From Puia dinghuensis (GTDB taxonomy: Bacteria > Bacteroidota > Bacteroidia > Chitinophagales > Chitinophagaceae), in contig NZ_BMJC01000001.1 of assembly GCF_014642875.1 (NCBI RefSeq), forward strand, positions 1,469,335-1,533,334: a stretch of 64,000 nucleotides of DNA, written 5' to 3'. Both the position numbers and the translations under genes were made by a program. Positions 17,514-26,631 of this stretch are shown here, piece by piece. Position 1 is the stretch's first letter; each line of letters starts with the position of its first letter. The notes under the pieces were generated by a model. It saw nothing but the letters and a program-made list of their open reading frames with translations. It had not been told where the DNA came from and did no database searches.

Positions 17514-18998
17514 TTACGCCGCTTGGTTATAAGGAAATATTCGCATCTCACCGCCTTGGTTAAACCTTCCAAATTGCAGCACTTTTCCTTTCTCCGGTAT
17601 TTCAATCACCACATCTACGTCATGCTGGAATGAATTAGCCCCACGGAAATTACCATCCTTGGTGGTCTGGAAGACGAAAATGAAAGACTTGTTAGGGTGC
17701 GCTGCTTTTAATCGGTTGAGATCGGCAGGAAGTAGCCCCAACCGGTTGACACTATCCAAAAAAATGAAGTCATAGCTGTCCAGCGTGTCCGGCAGTTCCG
17801 CGGATACAAACAGGTTAGGATGAGCCACCCGCTGATCGGCCAGCTTTTTTTGCAAAGTCATATCCAGCCCTTCCTCCTTTGCCACATATAAAACCCTGCC
17901 GTGGTGCCGGGCTAAATATCCGGCGAAATCGATGCAGAGATAGGATTTGCCCATTTTAGGCTTGCCGAATACCATTGCCGTGAAATTGGGAGAAGGGTCA
18001 CCTATCAAGTCATACCATTTCCCTTTCAAGCCGATGGTTACAAACCTCCGGCGGGCGAAGTCCATGCTATTCATCAGTACAGGGTTTTCGCCTGGGCCGT
18101 TCAGTGCATCACAACTACAACCGTTAAGAATCGCTTGAAGGCCGTTAAGCTCTTTGTTCTCCACCACCAACACCTTGCTACTTTTATCTCCCCGAAACCG
18201 CCGAAGGTTATTAACGATCTGGTGCATCTCCTGGTAATAGGGATCATCTTTGGTGACTTTTCCTTTTTGGGTCGCCCGTTCGATCTGTTCCAGCAAGCTC
18301 GTAGCCTTTTGCTTCATTCCAGGCTTCCCACTGATCGCAATGTAGCGTTTCATAAAATTGATGGCAGGCCGGACCTTCTGTTCACCGGTTATATGTTTTA
18401 GTTCGGCCTGCGTCTGCGATGTCAGCTCGATCCTGATCGTTGCTTTCATAGTATTGTACACCCCGATCAGCTTGTCCTGGATAAACCGGATTTGCTCCGC
18501 GTAGTTGGAAGATTTGCGAATCCGTTTTTCGATGATGGCTTTCTGTAAGGAGTTGATGAAGCGAAGGATTTCCTCTTTTGTCTTGCTCTTCCCATTCATA
18601 TTCACAAATCGGCGGATGAACCGTAATTCCTCCGGTATCCGTTCTACCCAGGTCGTCGGCTCTTCTTTATTGAAGGGATCTGCCTCTCGGGGCGGTTCCT
18701 GTCCTTTTGCGGGGGTGGCCCTTTTCGGGTTTCGTTTTTCGCCCCCTTTGTTCTCTTTCTTCTTTTCCCCCTTTGTAGGCGGTTTCGGAGACGTTTTATG
18801 GATACTCAGGAATGCGTTGAGCTTTTCGAGATAGCTGTCTATTACTTCTTTCACGCTTTCCTCTGCATGATAATCCTCCCAGTTTTGTCCACTCCCTGTG
18901 ACTTCAAGAACAAAGGCATGACCTTCTTGCAATGGTTCCGGAAGGGTGGAAAGATCAATACGACTTATCTCATTAAAATAATTGTCAATGGTGATCAT
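17514..18998 (-). CDS. RecA/RadA-like P-loop ATPase with long N-terminal extension
   Basis: The 494-aa protein carries a RecA-fold ATPase domain at about 330-490: Walker A GKPKMGKS at 345-352 and Walker B DFIFLDS near 405. The N-terminal half is helical, with a Lys/Pro-rich linker at about 68-110 (PPTKGEKKKENKGG). Such proteins in mobile elements resemble DnaB/RadA-type DNA-handling ATPases. It lies between the giant helicase protein and the integrase, all on one strand, which points to replication or packaging of the element. It is not an FtsK/A32-like packaging ATPase by motif, though that cannot be excluded. Confidence 0.65.
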   Translation of the reverse strand: MITIDNYFNEISRIDLSTLPEPLQEGHAFVLEVTGSGQNWEDYHAEESVKEVIDSYLEKLNAFLSIHKTSPKPPTKGEKKKENKGGEKRNPKRATPAKGQEPPREADPFNKEEPTTWVERIPEELRFIRRFVNMNGKSKTKEEILRFINSLQKAIIEKRIRKSSNYAEQIRFIQDKLIGVYNTMKATIRIELTSQTQAELKHITGEQKVRPAINFMKRYIAISGKPGMKQKATSLLEQIERATQKGKVTKDDPYYQEMHQIVNNLRRFRGDKSSKVLVVENKELNGLQAILNGCSCDALNGPGENPVLMNSMDFARRRFVTIGLKGKWYDLIGDPSPNFTAMVFGKPKMGKSYLCIDFAGYLARHHGRVLYVAKEEGLDMTLQKKLADQRVAHPNLFVSAELPDTLDSYDFIFLDSVNRLGLLPADLNRLKAAHPNKSFIFVFQTTKDGNFRGANSFQHDVDVVIEIPEKGKVLQFGRFNQGGEMRIFPYNQAA

Positions 18999-19013
18999 AC
19001 CCGTAGGATTTAG

Positions 19014-22000
19014 TTAAGCGGCGAGTAGCTTCAATTTCAATTCTAACGCCTTTGCCTTCAATCGCAGGCGGCGAATGCGGGCAGATTGGTCTGGCGCTTT
19101 TTCCTCTGGCGGCGGTAGCTCAATCGGTTTTCTGTTTCGGTAAACAGTACCTTCCGCATTTAAGTACTTGATATCTGACCGGGGAATGGTAAGGGAGCTA
19201 CCATGACGGGTTTGCAACAATTCCACGAATGGGGCAAGGTTGGTTTCCGGCAGGATCGCCACCATTTTGTCGGAAACCTTTTCAAAATTGTTCTTTTCCA
19301 CCAGGGCCAGGATCTCTTTGTCCAGGTACACGTCCCCGCCCCGTGCCCGAGCAGCCGGAACAATGATCTTGAAGTCACCGCCCGTCCGGATGAACGCTAC
19401 GCCGTTGTTGGTAACGATGTTTTTACCCACTACCAGGGACCGGATGAGCGGCAGGGCCTTCAGGATGGGAACGATAACTTTCTCCTGCACTTCCTCGCTC
19501 CCCTCCCAATGCTCAGGTAGCAAGATACCCTTCTTTACCTGACCATCCAGGGTGGTATAGCTGACGAGCTTGCCCTTTCCGTCACCGAACGCCTGCAAGA
19601 GATTTCCGGTAATGATGTACCTGATCCGCCGGTCTACGTTGTTTTCTTTGGTGTACGTTTCCCACTTGCTCAGAAGATCGGGTAGCTCCGGTTGCGGCAC
19701 ATCTGCACTCACCCCGATAATGGCATTGATATCTTCTGAGTAAGAAGCAGGGATGGCGAGATATTTGGAACTGTTTGCTATCGCATATCTCAAGCGAATG
19801 GCGGATGGGGCATAGGGATTCTTCTTTTTGGAATCAAGCATAAACCCGAGAAAGATTGCTGGCACCAACTCATCGCCGCTCTGGTAGGTCTCTACCGGAT
19901 AATTCAGGAAACGTCCTACATAGAAGAACTGGAATATCCGTTCAAGATATTGCTGCCGGTTGCTCGTCACCTTCTCCAGATTTTGCAGTTGCGTTTGCCG
20001 GGCTTTGTTCAGTTCCCGCTCTCGGTCCGCCACCGCCTGCGCCCAGGCCCCGTCCCCCTGGCTTTCCTGGATGCGGCGTATTTTCTTTTCCAAGGCGATT
20101 TCCTTGATCAGCTCGTCGTACTTTGCGTGTACCTGCATTCTTTCTTCTTCCAGACGCTCGGTAATGGACGCCCGATACCCTGCCAATAATTCCGCCTGCA
20201 ACCGGGCATGGTCACTTCCCTTGAGGGCTTCGGTCAGCAGGTTTTCCAATTCACTGGCGGTAAAAGGCTTTTTCAACACATTGGCCTGCACTGTTTCCAG
20301 GATACTGTCATTGCCGAAGGCGCTGTCCCCACCTTTGCCCATTTTGATCACCCGGGAAGCAACTGTTTCGGTTTCCAGGTTCATGGCCTCCACTTCCAAG
20401 TCATACTCCCCGATCTGGCGGAGGTAATCCACATAATCGTCATAGCGTAGGGCCACTTCGTTGTAAAAGTCTTCCTGCATTTGCGTGGAGAGGACCGCTA
20501 CCCGCCCGGATACCTTCACGGCTGCTTCTTCTATGGCATTGCTGTCACCACCACTATCCGCGCCGGAATGTTCCAGGTACAGGGGATCATCCAATAACCG
20601 GTTAACAGCAGGATTTTCTACCAAATATTCCCTTACGATCTTATCGCCGTACTTATTCAGAAAGTCCGGTACATCCAAGATTTTGGACGATTGCTTTTGA
20701 TTGGATGTTGTATTGGCGTCCAGGGACTTCAGCTTTTTCTGGAGCATCATCATCAGCCGCTTTTCGGCGGGTATGGCAGAGACCAGGTAGTCGTACACCG
20801 GCTGCAAGATTTGTCCTGTCCGGTTGATGCGCCCCCGCTTCTGGACCTCGGTGGAGATGTCCAGCTCCGCCTGCAGGACGATCATCACGCGCTGCCTTAC
20901 CTCTCCGGCAGGCACCTTCGCCGTAGGTATGGCGTGGGCGGAGGCCCCCGTAGAACCGGATTGATTGATCATCAGCACGTCCACTTCGTTGTTGTTGAAG
21001 CGGCGAAAAGCATCATTCGTATTGATACGCTTCCGGGATAAGACTAACGCCTTACGCCCATTGCCATTCAGTTGCAGTGTATACTTTCGACCGGTCACTT
21101 CTGCCACCGAATACCCCGCCTGTTCAATCCTTTTAATGATCACATCGATCGGTGAGATCGTTATCCCGGTGGAAACGGCATCGATGTTCTCTAATATTCG
21201 CTGATACTCGGCCTGCGCTGCCGGCGAGAGATCGCTAATATCAAAATGTTTGTAGATGGGGTGGCCATCTACGTCCCGCTCTGTATAGCGGAGCACGCCT
21301 TCCAGCCCCCGGCGCAACACCTCGCTGAAGTCCGCATTGATGGTATCCCCTTCACTGACAGCTATCCCCTGCTCGTTTTCCATCGTTTCGATAAAGCTGC
21401 CCATCGTGGAAGCAAAGGCAATCACCGGCTTTTTGCCTTCTTGCAAGCGTTGCAGGGCCTTTTCAGCGACAGCTTCCGCTTTCAGGCTGAACAGCATTTG
21501 GTTGATCACCTGGAAGACTTTGGAGAAATAGGGCTGATTGTCCACACCGGCCTGGGAGGTGCCTTCCCGTACTCCCACTTCTTTTCCTTCGGCCACGGCT
21601 ATCTTATCCAACTGTTCCACTTCTTTATCCACGTAGTCAGCCTGGAAGGCAATGATGTCGCGGAGGATGGCAGTGATATTGTCAGCAATGGCTTTATGCT
21701 CGGGGGCTTTTTCCTCCAGGGTAATGTAGTTGACCTCTACGCCTTCGAAGCTCCGTTCCCGGCGGATCATTTGTCCCTCGGCTACAAGCTGGGCGGATAG
21801 CACTTCCTGCAACGCGACCCCACCCCGTTTGATGGCCTCTACTAATTCATCGCGGCTCATGTTACAATCACTGATCGCCGTCTTCATGGCGTAAATCGGC
21901 ATGTTATCCGGGCGCTTGGCAAAGGTAGCAGACAGAAATACTACTCCCCTCGTCCGCGCAACCACCCCTTGCAGAAACTCCCCGGTATTGGAAGATCCGC

Positions 22001-24515
22001 TGGCGTTGTGCGCCTCGTCCAGGATGAAGATATTGCCCTCTGCGATGGCAAGCAGGAAATGAGGTTTTACCGGTTTTTTCTCCGCCGAATTGAACTGCGA
22101 GTAGGTGCCAACCACAAAATCGTATTTGGCAGGTACTTCCCGGGCATCGAAAACGGCCTGTTGTTCGGTGATGGCCGGGGCCTGATAAACCACATTACCA
22201 TCCTCGTCCTTTATATCGGTCTTCGATTCCCGGCTATTGACGATGAAAGGCCGCAAATGCCCGGAGCCGATGGCAGAGAGGTCCCGATAAATGTCGGAGA
22301 ACAAGTTGGCCTTTTCCGTCAGAAAGACGGGTTTTAGCCCTTGCATGACCCCGTACCGGATCATGGCGGCGGCTACCCGGCCCTTGCCGATCCCGGTCTG
22401 GTCTCCGATGATCATCCCCTGCCCCCGAGCCTCGATGTTGTAGATCGCCATCGCTACGGCATCGATCTGCTCGGCTGATAACGCCCGGCATAAGGCTGCT
22501 TTCGTCTGATAGCCCAGCCGGTGACGGACAAAATTGTCCATATCGTCTCCTACTTCTTGCCTAATCTGCTGTACTGCGATCTGTGTTTCAAAGGCCATCG
22601 AATCAGGCACCTGGGTATGCAGAACGACACAAGCTCTGGATGCCGGTTCATAGGGTGCACCCAGCTCACCTACCTCATTTTTACCACTGGTGATAACCAG
22701 AACGACATATCCTGCTTTTTGCAAAGCTGGTTCATACCGGTAAAATTGACTGAAAGGCAGCGTTACGCCGTGAATGCGCCTGCCCTTTCGAAAGCCTGCC
22801 TTGGAAAAGTGCAGATCGGGTTTGAATAGATAAACCAATCTGTCGGCGTCTTCTCCATAGGTCTCGTACCGCTGGGAATCGTCATTTTTAACAAGTACTA
22901 TAACTTTAAAGTGGTGATATTTTTCTTTGATCGAAAGATACTTCTGGTAGTCAGTCCAGTTCATATCTTCTATTGCACCCAGGTCGGTCAATTGCAGCAA
23001 TTTCAATTTCAAGGTCAGCGCTTTCGCTCGAAGAATTAAACGATCTTTCATCGGTTTGTTTTTTACAAAGGCGGTCACCCGGGTAAACAAGGTATCAAAG
23101 CTATCCACTACACTATCCAGTTGAGCATTACGTACCGGTGCATTGCCGGAAGGAATCTTCTTTCTCCCGTCTATCAGGATGAGCCGGGTGTCAAAAGCCG
23201 TTCCTTGCCGGGCAAAGAGCTTCTGGCCGTCGATGTTGATCACATCCTGGACATAATACCGGCTGTAGAGATAGTTGAAGAAAATCCGGTTCCTTCCCGC
23301 CTGGATACGCCCCCGGTCGTCCCAACGGGTATGTCCGCCGATGATAATCGCCGCCCTCCCGTCCAAAACCATTGTGTCCAGCGCCCGCAGCGCCATGAGC
23401 TGTTCCAGGGTACGGATGGGAAAGGTGTCGTACAGTACCGCCTTGTCCAGCTTGCCGAAGGGCGGGTTGGTGAGCACTGCCCGGAAACGATGGGCGTAGT
23501 CTTTAAATGGGATCGTCGCATCCTGTTGCAGTATTTCCCGGAATCCCTGGATTTGCAGGTTGCGGTTGCGTGTAGCATCGATCTCATTGACGATGAAGTC
23601 GGCAGGGTTACCGGCCACGGTGAGCAGTCCATTCCCGGCTGACGGCTCGAAATAGACCGCCCCACTGCCGGGACGGTCTATGCCACAGAAAACGCCTGCC
23701 AAATACGAAATGGGGGCCGGGGTTGAGTATTGCTGTAACAACATGCTTTGGGAGGTCCGGTGTGAAAGGCTGACCTGCGTCCCGTAGAGCTCGACGATGG
23801 TGTCAAAGCGTTCCCGGACGGTTCCGGGGGCATGGGCCAGTTCCCTGGCTCTTCTAACGATCGCCAGCTCGGTCAGCTCCTTGACCAGCGTTTTATCTGT
23901 TATCCCGAAGCCCGCGGCCATCTTCTCGATAGATAGCTTGTTGTGAGAATGCTGTTGCCGTAGCTCCTGGTACACCTTTTCGACAAAGGGCTGTGACGAA
24001 TCGGTCAGCGTCTTTACTCCCTCCAGCCCAAATAGGCCATGATCCGCCATCGAGTAGTAACTATCCCGGGTGATAATGTAATGGTCGATGAGAAGGATAT
24101 CACACATCCTGGCGGCCCTTTTGAGGCTTTTGGTCAGCTTGCCATCCGCCTCGCTTGGCCTGGCTGTCCCGGAGGGGTGATTGTGGGCAATGATCATCGC
24201 CAAGCAGCCACATTTTAGGGCCGTTCCCAGGATGATGCGGGTATCCACCATTACCTTGTGAATGCTACCCCGCGAATGGCGGTAATATCCCAGGATATGG
24301 TTCGTGGCATTGAGGTAGAGCACGATCACCTGTTCCTGGAGATCGATATCGCCTTTATCGAAGGTGCTGCGGATAAAGTTCGCCACGTCTACGGGTTCGA
24401 CCAACTTGCCCAGAAAAGGCTTCCCCGAAGCGCGGCTATAGGATACCTGAATTTCCGGGACATCAATTTCTGGGAGATCACCCAAAACGATCTCTTTGAT
24501 GACAGGGTATTTCAT
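19014..24515 (-). CDS. Giant polyvalent protein: JAB/RadC + N6 methyltransferase + MutS-I-like + Strawberry-notch helicase
   Basis: This 1833-aa protein joins several domains. A RadC-like JAB domain lies at about 45-165 (HNHPSG at 111-116, Asp144). An N6-adenine methyltransferase fold lies at about 260-460 (FEPSAGNG at 289-296, NPPFG at 350-354). A segment at about 520-610 (KVIVLVKNDDSQRYETYGED; IHGVTLPFSQFYRY) resembles MutS domain I. A superfamily 2 helicase of Strawberry-notch type follows from about 690 (GDQTGIGKGR at 704-713, DEAH at 833-836) and ends with QKRGRINRTGQ. The motif ALxLKLKLL occurs near 500 and again at the very C-terminus. Such polyvalent proteins travel in phage and conjugative elements and are thought to protect or process incoming DNA. 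Confidence 0.8.
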   Translation of the reverse strand: MKYPVIKEIVLGDLPEIDVPEIQVSYSRASGKPFLGKLVEPVDVANFIRSTFDKGDIDLQEQVIVLYLNATNHILGYYRHSRGSIHKVMVDTRIILGTALKCGCLAMIIAHNHPSGTARPSEADGKLTKSLKRAARMCDILLIDHYIITRDSYYSMADHGLFGLEGVKTLTDSSQPFVEKVYQELRQQHSHNKLSIEKMAAGFGITDKTLVKELTELAIVRRARELAHAPGTVRERFDTIVELYGTQVSLSHRTSQSMLLQQYSTPAPISYLAGVFCGIDRPGSGAVYFEPSAGNGLLTVAGNPADFIVNEIDATRNRNLQIQGFREILQQDATIPFKDYAHRFRAVLTNPPFGKLDKAVLYDTFPIRTLEQLMALRALDTMVLDGRAAIIIGGHTRWDDRGRIQAGRNRIFFNYLYSRYYVQDVINIDGQKLFARQGTAFDTRLILIDGRKKIPSGNAPVRNAQLDSVVDSFDTLFTRVTAFVKNKPMKDRLILRAKALTLKLKLLQLTDLGAIEDMNWTDYQKYLSIKEKYHHFKVIVLVKNDDSQRYETYGEDADRLVYLFKPDLHFSKAGFRKGRRIHGVTLPFSQFYRYEPALQKAGYVVLVITSGKNEVGELGAPYEPASRACVVLHTQVPDSMAFETQIAVQQIRQEVGDDMDNFVRHRLGYQTKAALCRALSAEQIDAVAMAIYNIEARGQGMIIGDQTGIGKGRVAAAMIRYGVMQGLKPVFLTEKANLFSDIYRDLSAIGSGHLRPFIVNSRESKTDIKDEDGNVVYQAPAITEQQAVFDAREVPAKYDFVVGTYSQFNSAEKKPVKPHFLLAIAEGNIFILDEAHNASGSSNTGEFLQGVVARTRGVVFLSATFAKRPDNMPIYAMKTAISDCNMSRDELVEAIKRGGVALQEVLSAQLVAEGQMIRRERSFEGVEVNYITLEEKAPEHKAIADNITAILRDIIAFQADYVDKEVEQLDKIAVAEGKEVGVREGTSQAGVDNQPYFSKVFQVINQMLFSLKAEAVAEKALQRLQEGKKPVIAFASTMGSFIETMENEQGIAVSEGDTINADFSEVLRRGLEGVLRYTERDVDGHPIYKHFDISDLSPAAQAEYQRILENIDAVSTGITISPIDVIIKRIEQAGYSVAEVTGRKYTLQLNGNGRKALVLSRKRINTNDAFRRFNNNEVDVLMINQSGSTGASAHAIPTAKVPAGEVRQRVMIVLQAELDISTEVQKRGRINRTGQILQPVYDYLVSAIPAEKRLMMMLQKKLKSLDANTTSNQKQSSKILDVPDFLNKYGDKIVREYLVENPAVNRLLDDPLYLEHSGADSGGDSNAIEEAAVKVSGRVAVLSTQMQEDFYNEVALRYDDYVDYLRQIGEYDLEVEAMNLETETVASRVIKMGKGGDSAFGNDSILETVQANVLKKPFTASELENLLTEALKGSDHARLQAELLAGYRASITERLEEERMQVHAKYDELIKEIALEKKIRRIQESQGDGAWAQAVADRERELNKARQTQLQNLEKVTSNRQQYLERIFQFFYVGRFLNYPVETYQSGDELVPAIFLGFMLDSKKKNPYAPSAIRLRYAIANSSKYLAIPASYSEDINAIIGVSADVPQPELPDLLSKWETYTKENNVDRRIRYIITGNLLQAFGDGKGKLVSYTTLDGQVKKGILLPEHWEGSEEVQEKVIVPILKALPLIRSLVVGKNIVTNNGVAFIRTGGDFKIIVPAARARGGDVYLDKEILALVEKNNFEKVSDKMVAILPETNLAPFVELLQTRHGSSLTIPRSDIKYLNAEGTVYRNRKPIELPPPEEKAPDQSARIRRLRLKAKALELKLKLLAA

Positions 24516-24524
24516 ATACAGTCG

Positions 24525-24791
24525 TCACATTTGTGTGCCCCCATTCCAACAAAGGCAATTCGCAACCATTGAAATGATTGTCCCTCGTAGCTGGAGCACT
24601 GAATCCGTTACCGGAGCCGTTACATCGGCGTAACGGAAATACAGGGTACGCAAAGGATCACCGGTTTTTATTTCAAGCATATCGCCTTTAATAATGTTGA
24701 TTTCCTGGATGTCCTTTTTCATGATCGTTTGATCGCCTATATCGCTGACAAAACGAATAGCGGCTGCGTTATCCAAAATCTGGTACGACAT
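24525..24791 (-). CDS. Hypothetical element protein (88 aa)
   Basis: A short, probably beta-rich protein with the segment IIKGDMLEIKTGDPLRTLYF. It has no membrane segment or signal. It ends 9 bp before the start of the giant helicase protein and begins 1 bp after the holin-like peptide. No family is recognised. Tight packing on the same strand supports that it is a real gene of the element. Confidence 0.55.
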   Translation of the reverse strand: MSYQILDNAAAIRFVSDIGDQTIMKKDIQEINIIKGDMLEIKTGDPLRTLYFRYADVTAPVTDSVLQLRGTIISMVANCLCWNGGTQM

Positions 24792-24792
24792 A

Positions 24793-24969
24793 TTAAGAGT
24801 TGTTACCGTTCTTATTTCTGGTTTCTACGATGGTTTCTCCAATGAGCGACCCCACGAATCCCCCCAGGATGATATACGCATTGGTATCCTTTTGCATCTC
24901 CCGGGCATACCAATAGGCCAGCAGGGATGTCAGCAGCGTGGCGGTGGAGACAATGGCTTTTTCCTTCAT
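24793..24969 (-). CDS. 58-aa two-helix membrane protein (holin-like)
   Basis: The frame starts at ATG 24969 and stops at 24793, one base from the next start. It has two hydrophobic helices (AIVSTATLLTSLLAYWYA and AYIILGGFVGSLIGETI) joined by a short polar loop, and a polar Asn-rich end. This size and topology fit holins or virion membrane peptides. It sits beside two other small membrane proteins and near a lysin-like gene. Confidence 0.65.
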   Translation of the reverse strand: MKEKAIVSTATLLTSLLAYWYAREMQKDTNAYIILGGFVGSLIGETIVETRNKNGNNS

Positions 24970-24975
24970 GGGTGG

Positions 24976-25641
24976 CTATCGGCTTAGGTAATGAGCAGCC
25001 AGCACAGCCGCAATCGCCAGCCCTATGGTTCGGAGCATACCTGCTCGTTTTTGGTGCCGGACCTGCTTTTGCAAGGCTTTGTTTTCGGTGAGAAGGGTTT
25101 GTTGTTGCTGCACCGATTGGGTAAAGGATAATTGCAGGGAGTCGTACTGCTGTCGCTGGACCTGTAGCGTCGAATCCTTGTTGCTTACCTGCTCCTGAAG
25201 GTTGGAGGTCGTCTGGTCATACAGACTGTCTTTTAGATTGTAATTGGCGATGAGGTCTTTCACGGTTGCTTCAAGGGAATCGCAGTCGGTCAGTCGGCGG
25301 GCCGTGTCCGCCACTACGGTGGGGGACCGGTCCAGGAGATCATAGACCTGCGATTGCAGCGCAATGTTTTTCTGTTTGGCCTTTTCGAGCGCCACACGGG
25401 TCGTCTGCAAGGTTGTTTGCAGGGTTTTGGCCTTAGCACCGAGCGAATCGATCCTGCCCTGGTACACCGCCTGGGTGGCGGCCACCTGCTTTTTGAGTTG
25501 ATCCGGCTGAATGGTTGTGACGGAAGGCAGTCCCCGGCCGGACGCCCCGCAACCGCCAAAAAGCGAGCAAAAATAAAAGCCAAGAACAAAGCCTACTACC
25601 AGAAGAATGAGATAGGAATATTTATTACCAAAGGTTAACAT
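24976..25641 (-). CDS. Membrane-anchored coiled-coil protein (spanin-like)
   Basis: From the ATG at 25641 (MLTFGNKYSYLIL) the protein has a hydrophobic N-terminal segment (ILLVVGFVLGFYFCSLFGGC), a long coiled coil of about 150 residues rich in Gln, Leu, Asp and Lys, and a C-terminal hydrophobic helix (IGLAIAAVLAAHYL). The ATG at 25665 would add eight residues. The layout recalls i-spanins or virion stalk proteins. It belongs to the membrane/lysis gene cluster of the element. Confidence 0.6.
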   Translation of the reverse strand: MLTFGNKYSYLILLVVGFVLGFYFCSLFGGCGASGRGLPSVTTIQPDQLKKQVAATQAVYQGRIDSLGAKAKTLQTTLQTTRVALEKAKQKNIALQSQVYDLLDRSPTVVADTARRLTDCDSLEATVKDLIANYNLKDSLYDQTTSNLQEQVSNKDSTLQVQRQQYDSLQLSFTQSVQQQQTLLTENKALQKQVRHQKRAGMLRTIGLAIAAVLAAHYLSR

Positions 25642-25674
25642 GGGTACAAGTTGAAGGTGATACAATCAAAGGTC

Positions 25675-25923
25675 TCAGGCATCCGCTTTCGGCAGTTCGG
25701 GCAGTGTACACTTTTTTTCGAGCGAATACCCGAAAACACCCGCGCCTACAAGGCTGACAAAGGAGTAAAACATGAATTCCGGCACTTCGCGGCCAAAGAA
25801 TTGCCGGGCGATCCAACTGACCAGGATGACGGCGATAAAAAGCAGGACGACTATTTCCCGCAGCGAGTAGCTGCCGTTCTTGTCCTGAAACAGTTGACTT
25901 AGAAATTTTTGTACGTTTTTCAT
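25675..25923 (-). CDS. 82-aa two-helix membrane protein (holin-like)
   Basis: A polar start (MKNVQKFLSQLFQDKNGS) precedes two membrane helices (VVLLFIAVILVSWIA and FYSFVSLVGAGVFGY) and a short charged C-terminus. The size and form fit a holin. Its ATG at 25921-25923 overlaps by ATGA the stop of a reading frame that continues from the lysin-like gene upstream after a -1 shift. Confidence 0.65.
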   Translation of the reverse strand: MKNVQKFLSQLFQDKNGSYSLREIVVLLFIAVILVSWIARQFFGREVPEFMFYSFVSLVGAGVFGYSLEKKCTLPELPKADA

Positions 25924-26009
25924 AATTCTTCGTTTACATAGTTATAGGTAACAAGGGCGGCGGTCGCGCTGACCGCCAGCCCGATGAGAGAGAAAACTAA
26001 TTTTTTTTT
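25920..26009 (-). other. Membrane-segment extension in the -1 frame after an A9 run
   Basis: After nine A (minus strand, 26001-26009) the main frame of the lysin-like gene stops at 25997. The -1 frame instead runs on for 27 codons, encodes a hydrophobic helix (LVFSLIGLAVSATAALV) and ends in an ATGA overlap with the next gene. That frame has no ATG, GTG or TTG between its upstream stop and the A-run, so it can be reached only by slippage, or the run has lost one A. Confidence 0.5.
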
Positions 26010-26611
26010 GCTTCCCGGATGAGCGCCCGCTCGTCGATCAGCGTATAGGTAAACTCGTTTCCGTAGAGCTGTTTATGGCGCTGGCAGAGCGACATGAACA
26101 GGTTAAAATCCTCGACGTTGGCGAAGACCTGACAGCCAGCAGAAAACTTATCGACGAACCGGGTAGTCCCTTCGCCCAGGGCGTGGTGGATATTAATCCC
26201 GAACAGGCCGGTATCTTCCTTTCCGTTCATAAAATCCAGAACGGCCTTGCGTTCGTAGTCCCGCAGCACCGTCACCGGGCGCACCTGTACCAGGGCGAGG
26301 TATTTTCCCCGGTGCATGCCGATGGCATGTGATCCCGGGTATTGGCCGGCCTTGAGGATAGCCGTTCCCTGCGGGTTTAGCGGATTTTCGAGCCAATAGG
26401 TGCCCGGGTCGGTGGTGGCCGGCCAACTGTGCAATTGCCAGTCGCCCGAGGTGGTCTTGTAATACACATTCAGCGTGTCGTCGAAGAGATTGGGCCGGGT
26501 GTTGTCCGACCGGACACCGACGATGTTCAGCTCAAAGGGACGGCTGAACTCCCGGTATCCTTTGTCGGCCAGTGCGGCCTGGATGTTGGTAAGAGACATA
26601 GGGTGATTCAT
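25997..26611 (-). CDS. L,D-transpeptidase-like peptidoglycan enzyme / candidate lysin
   Basis: The start at 26611 (MNHPMSLTN) is preferred because longer starts lie inside the preceding gene in another frame; 26599 is also possible. The ~204-aa protein shows GINIHHA about 17 residues before FSAGCQVF, a His...S-x-G-C arrangement like the catalytic His/Cys motif of YkuD-type L,D-transpeptidases and related phage lysins. Other segments include AIGMHRGKYLALVQVRPV. It would cut or remodel peptidoglycan during entry or lysis. The C-terminus ends at a poly-A run with a possible frameshift to a membrane anchor. Confidence 0.6.
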   Translation of the reverse strand: MNHPMSLTNIQAALADKGYREFSRPFELNIVGVRSDNTRPNLFDDTLNVYYKTTSGDWQLHSWPATTDPGTYWLENPLNPQGTAILKAGQYPGSHAIGMHRGKYLALVQVRPVTVLRDYERKAVLDFMNGKEDTGLFGINIHHALGEGTTRFVDKFSAGCQVFANVEDFNLFMSLCQRHKQLYGNEFTYTLIDERALIREAKKN

Positions 26612-26631
26612 TTTAGTGACGAAAAAGAGGA

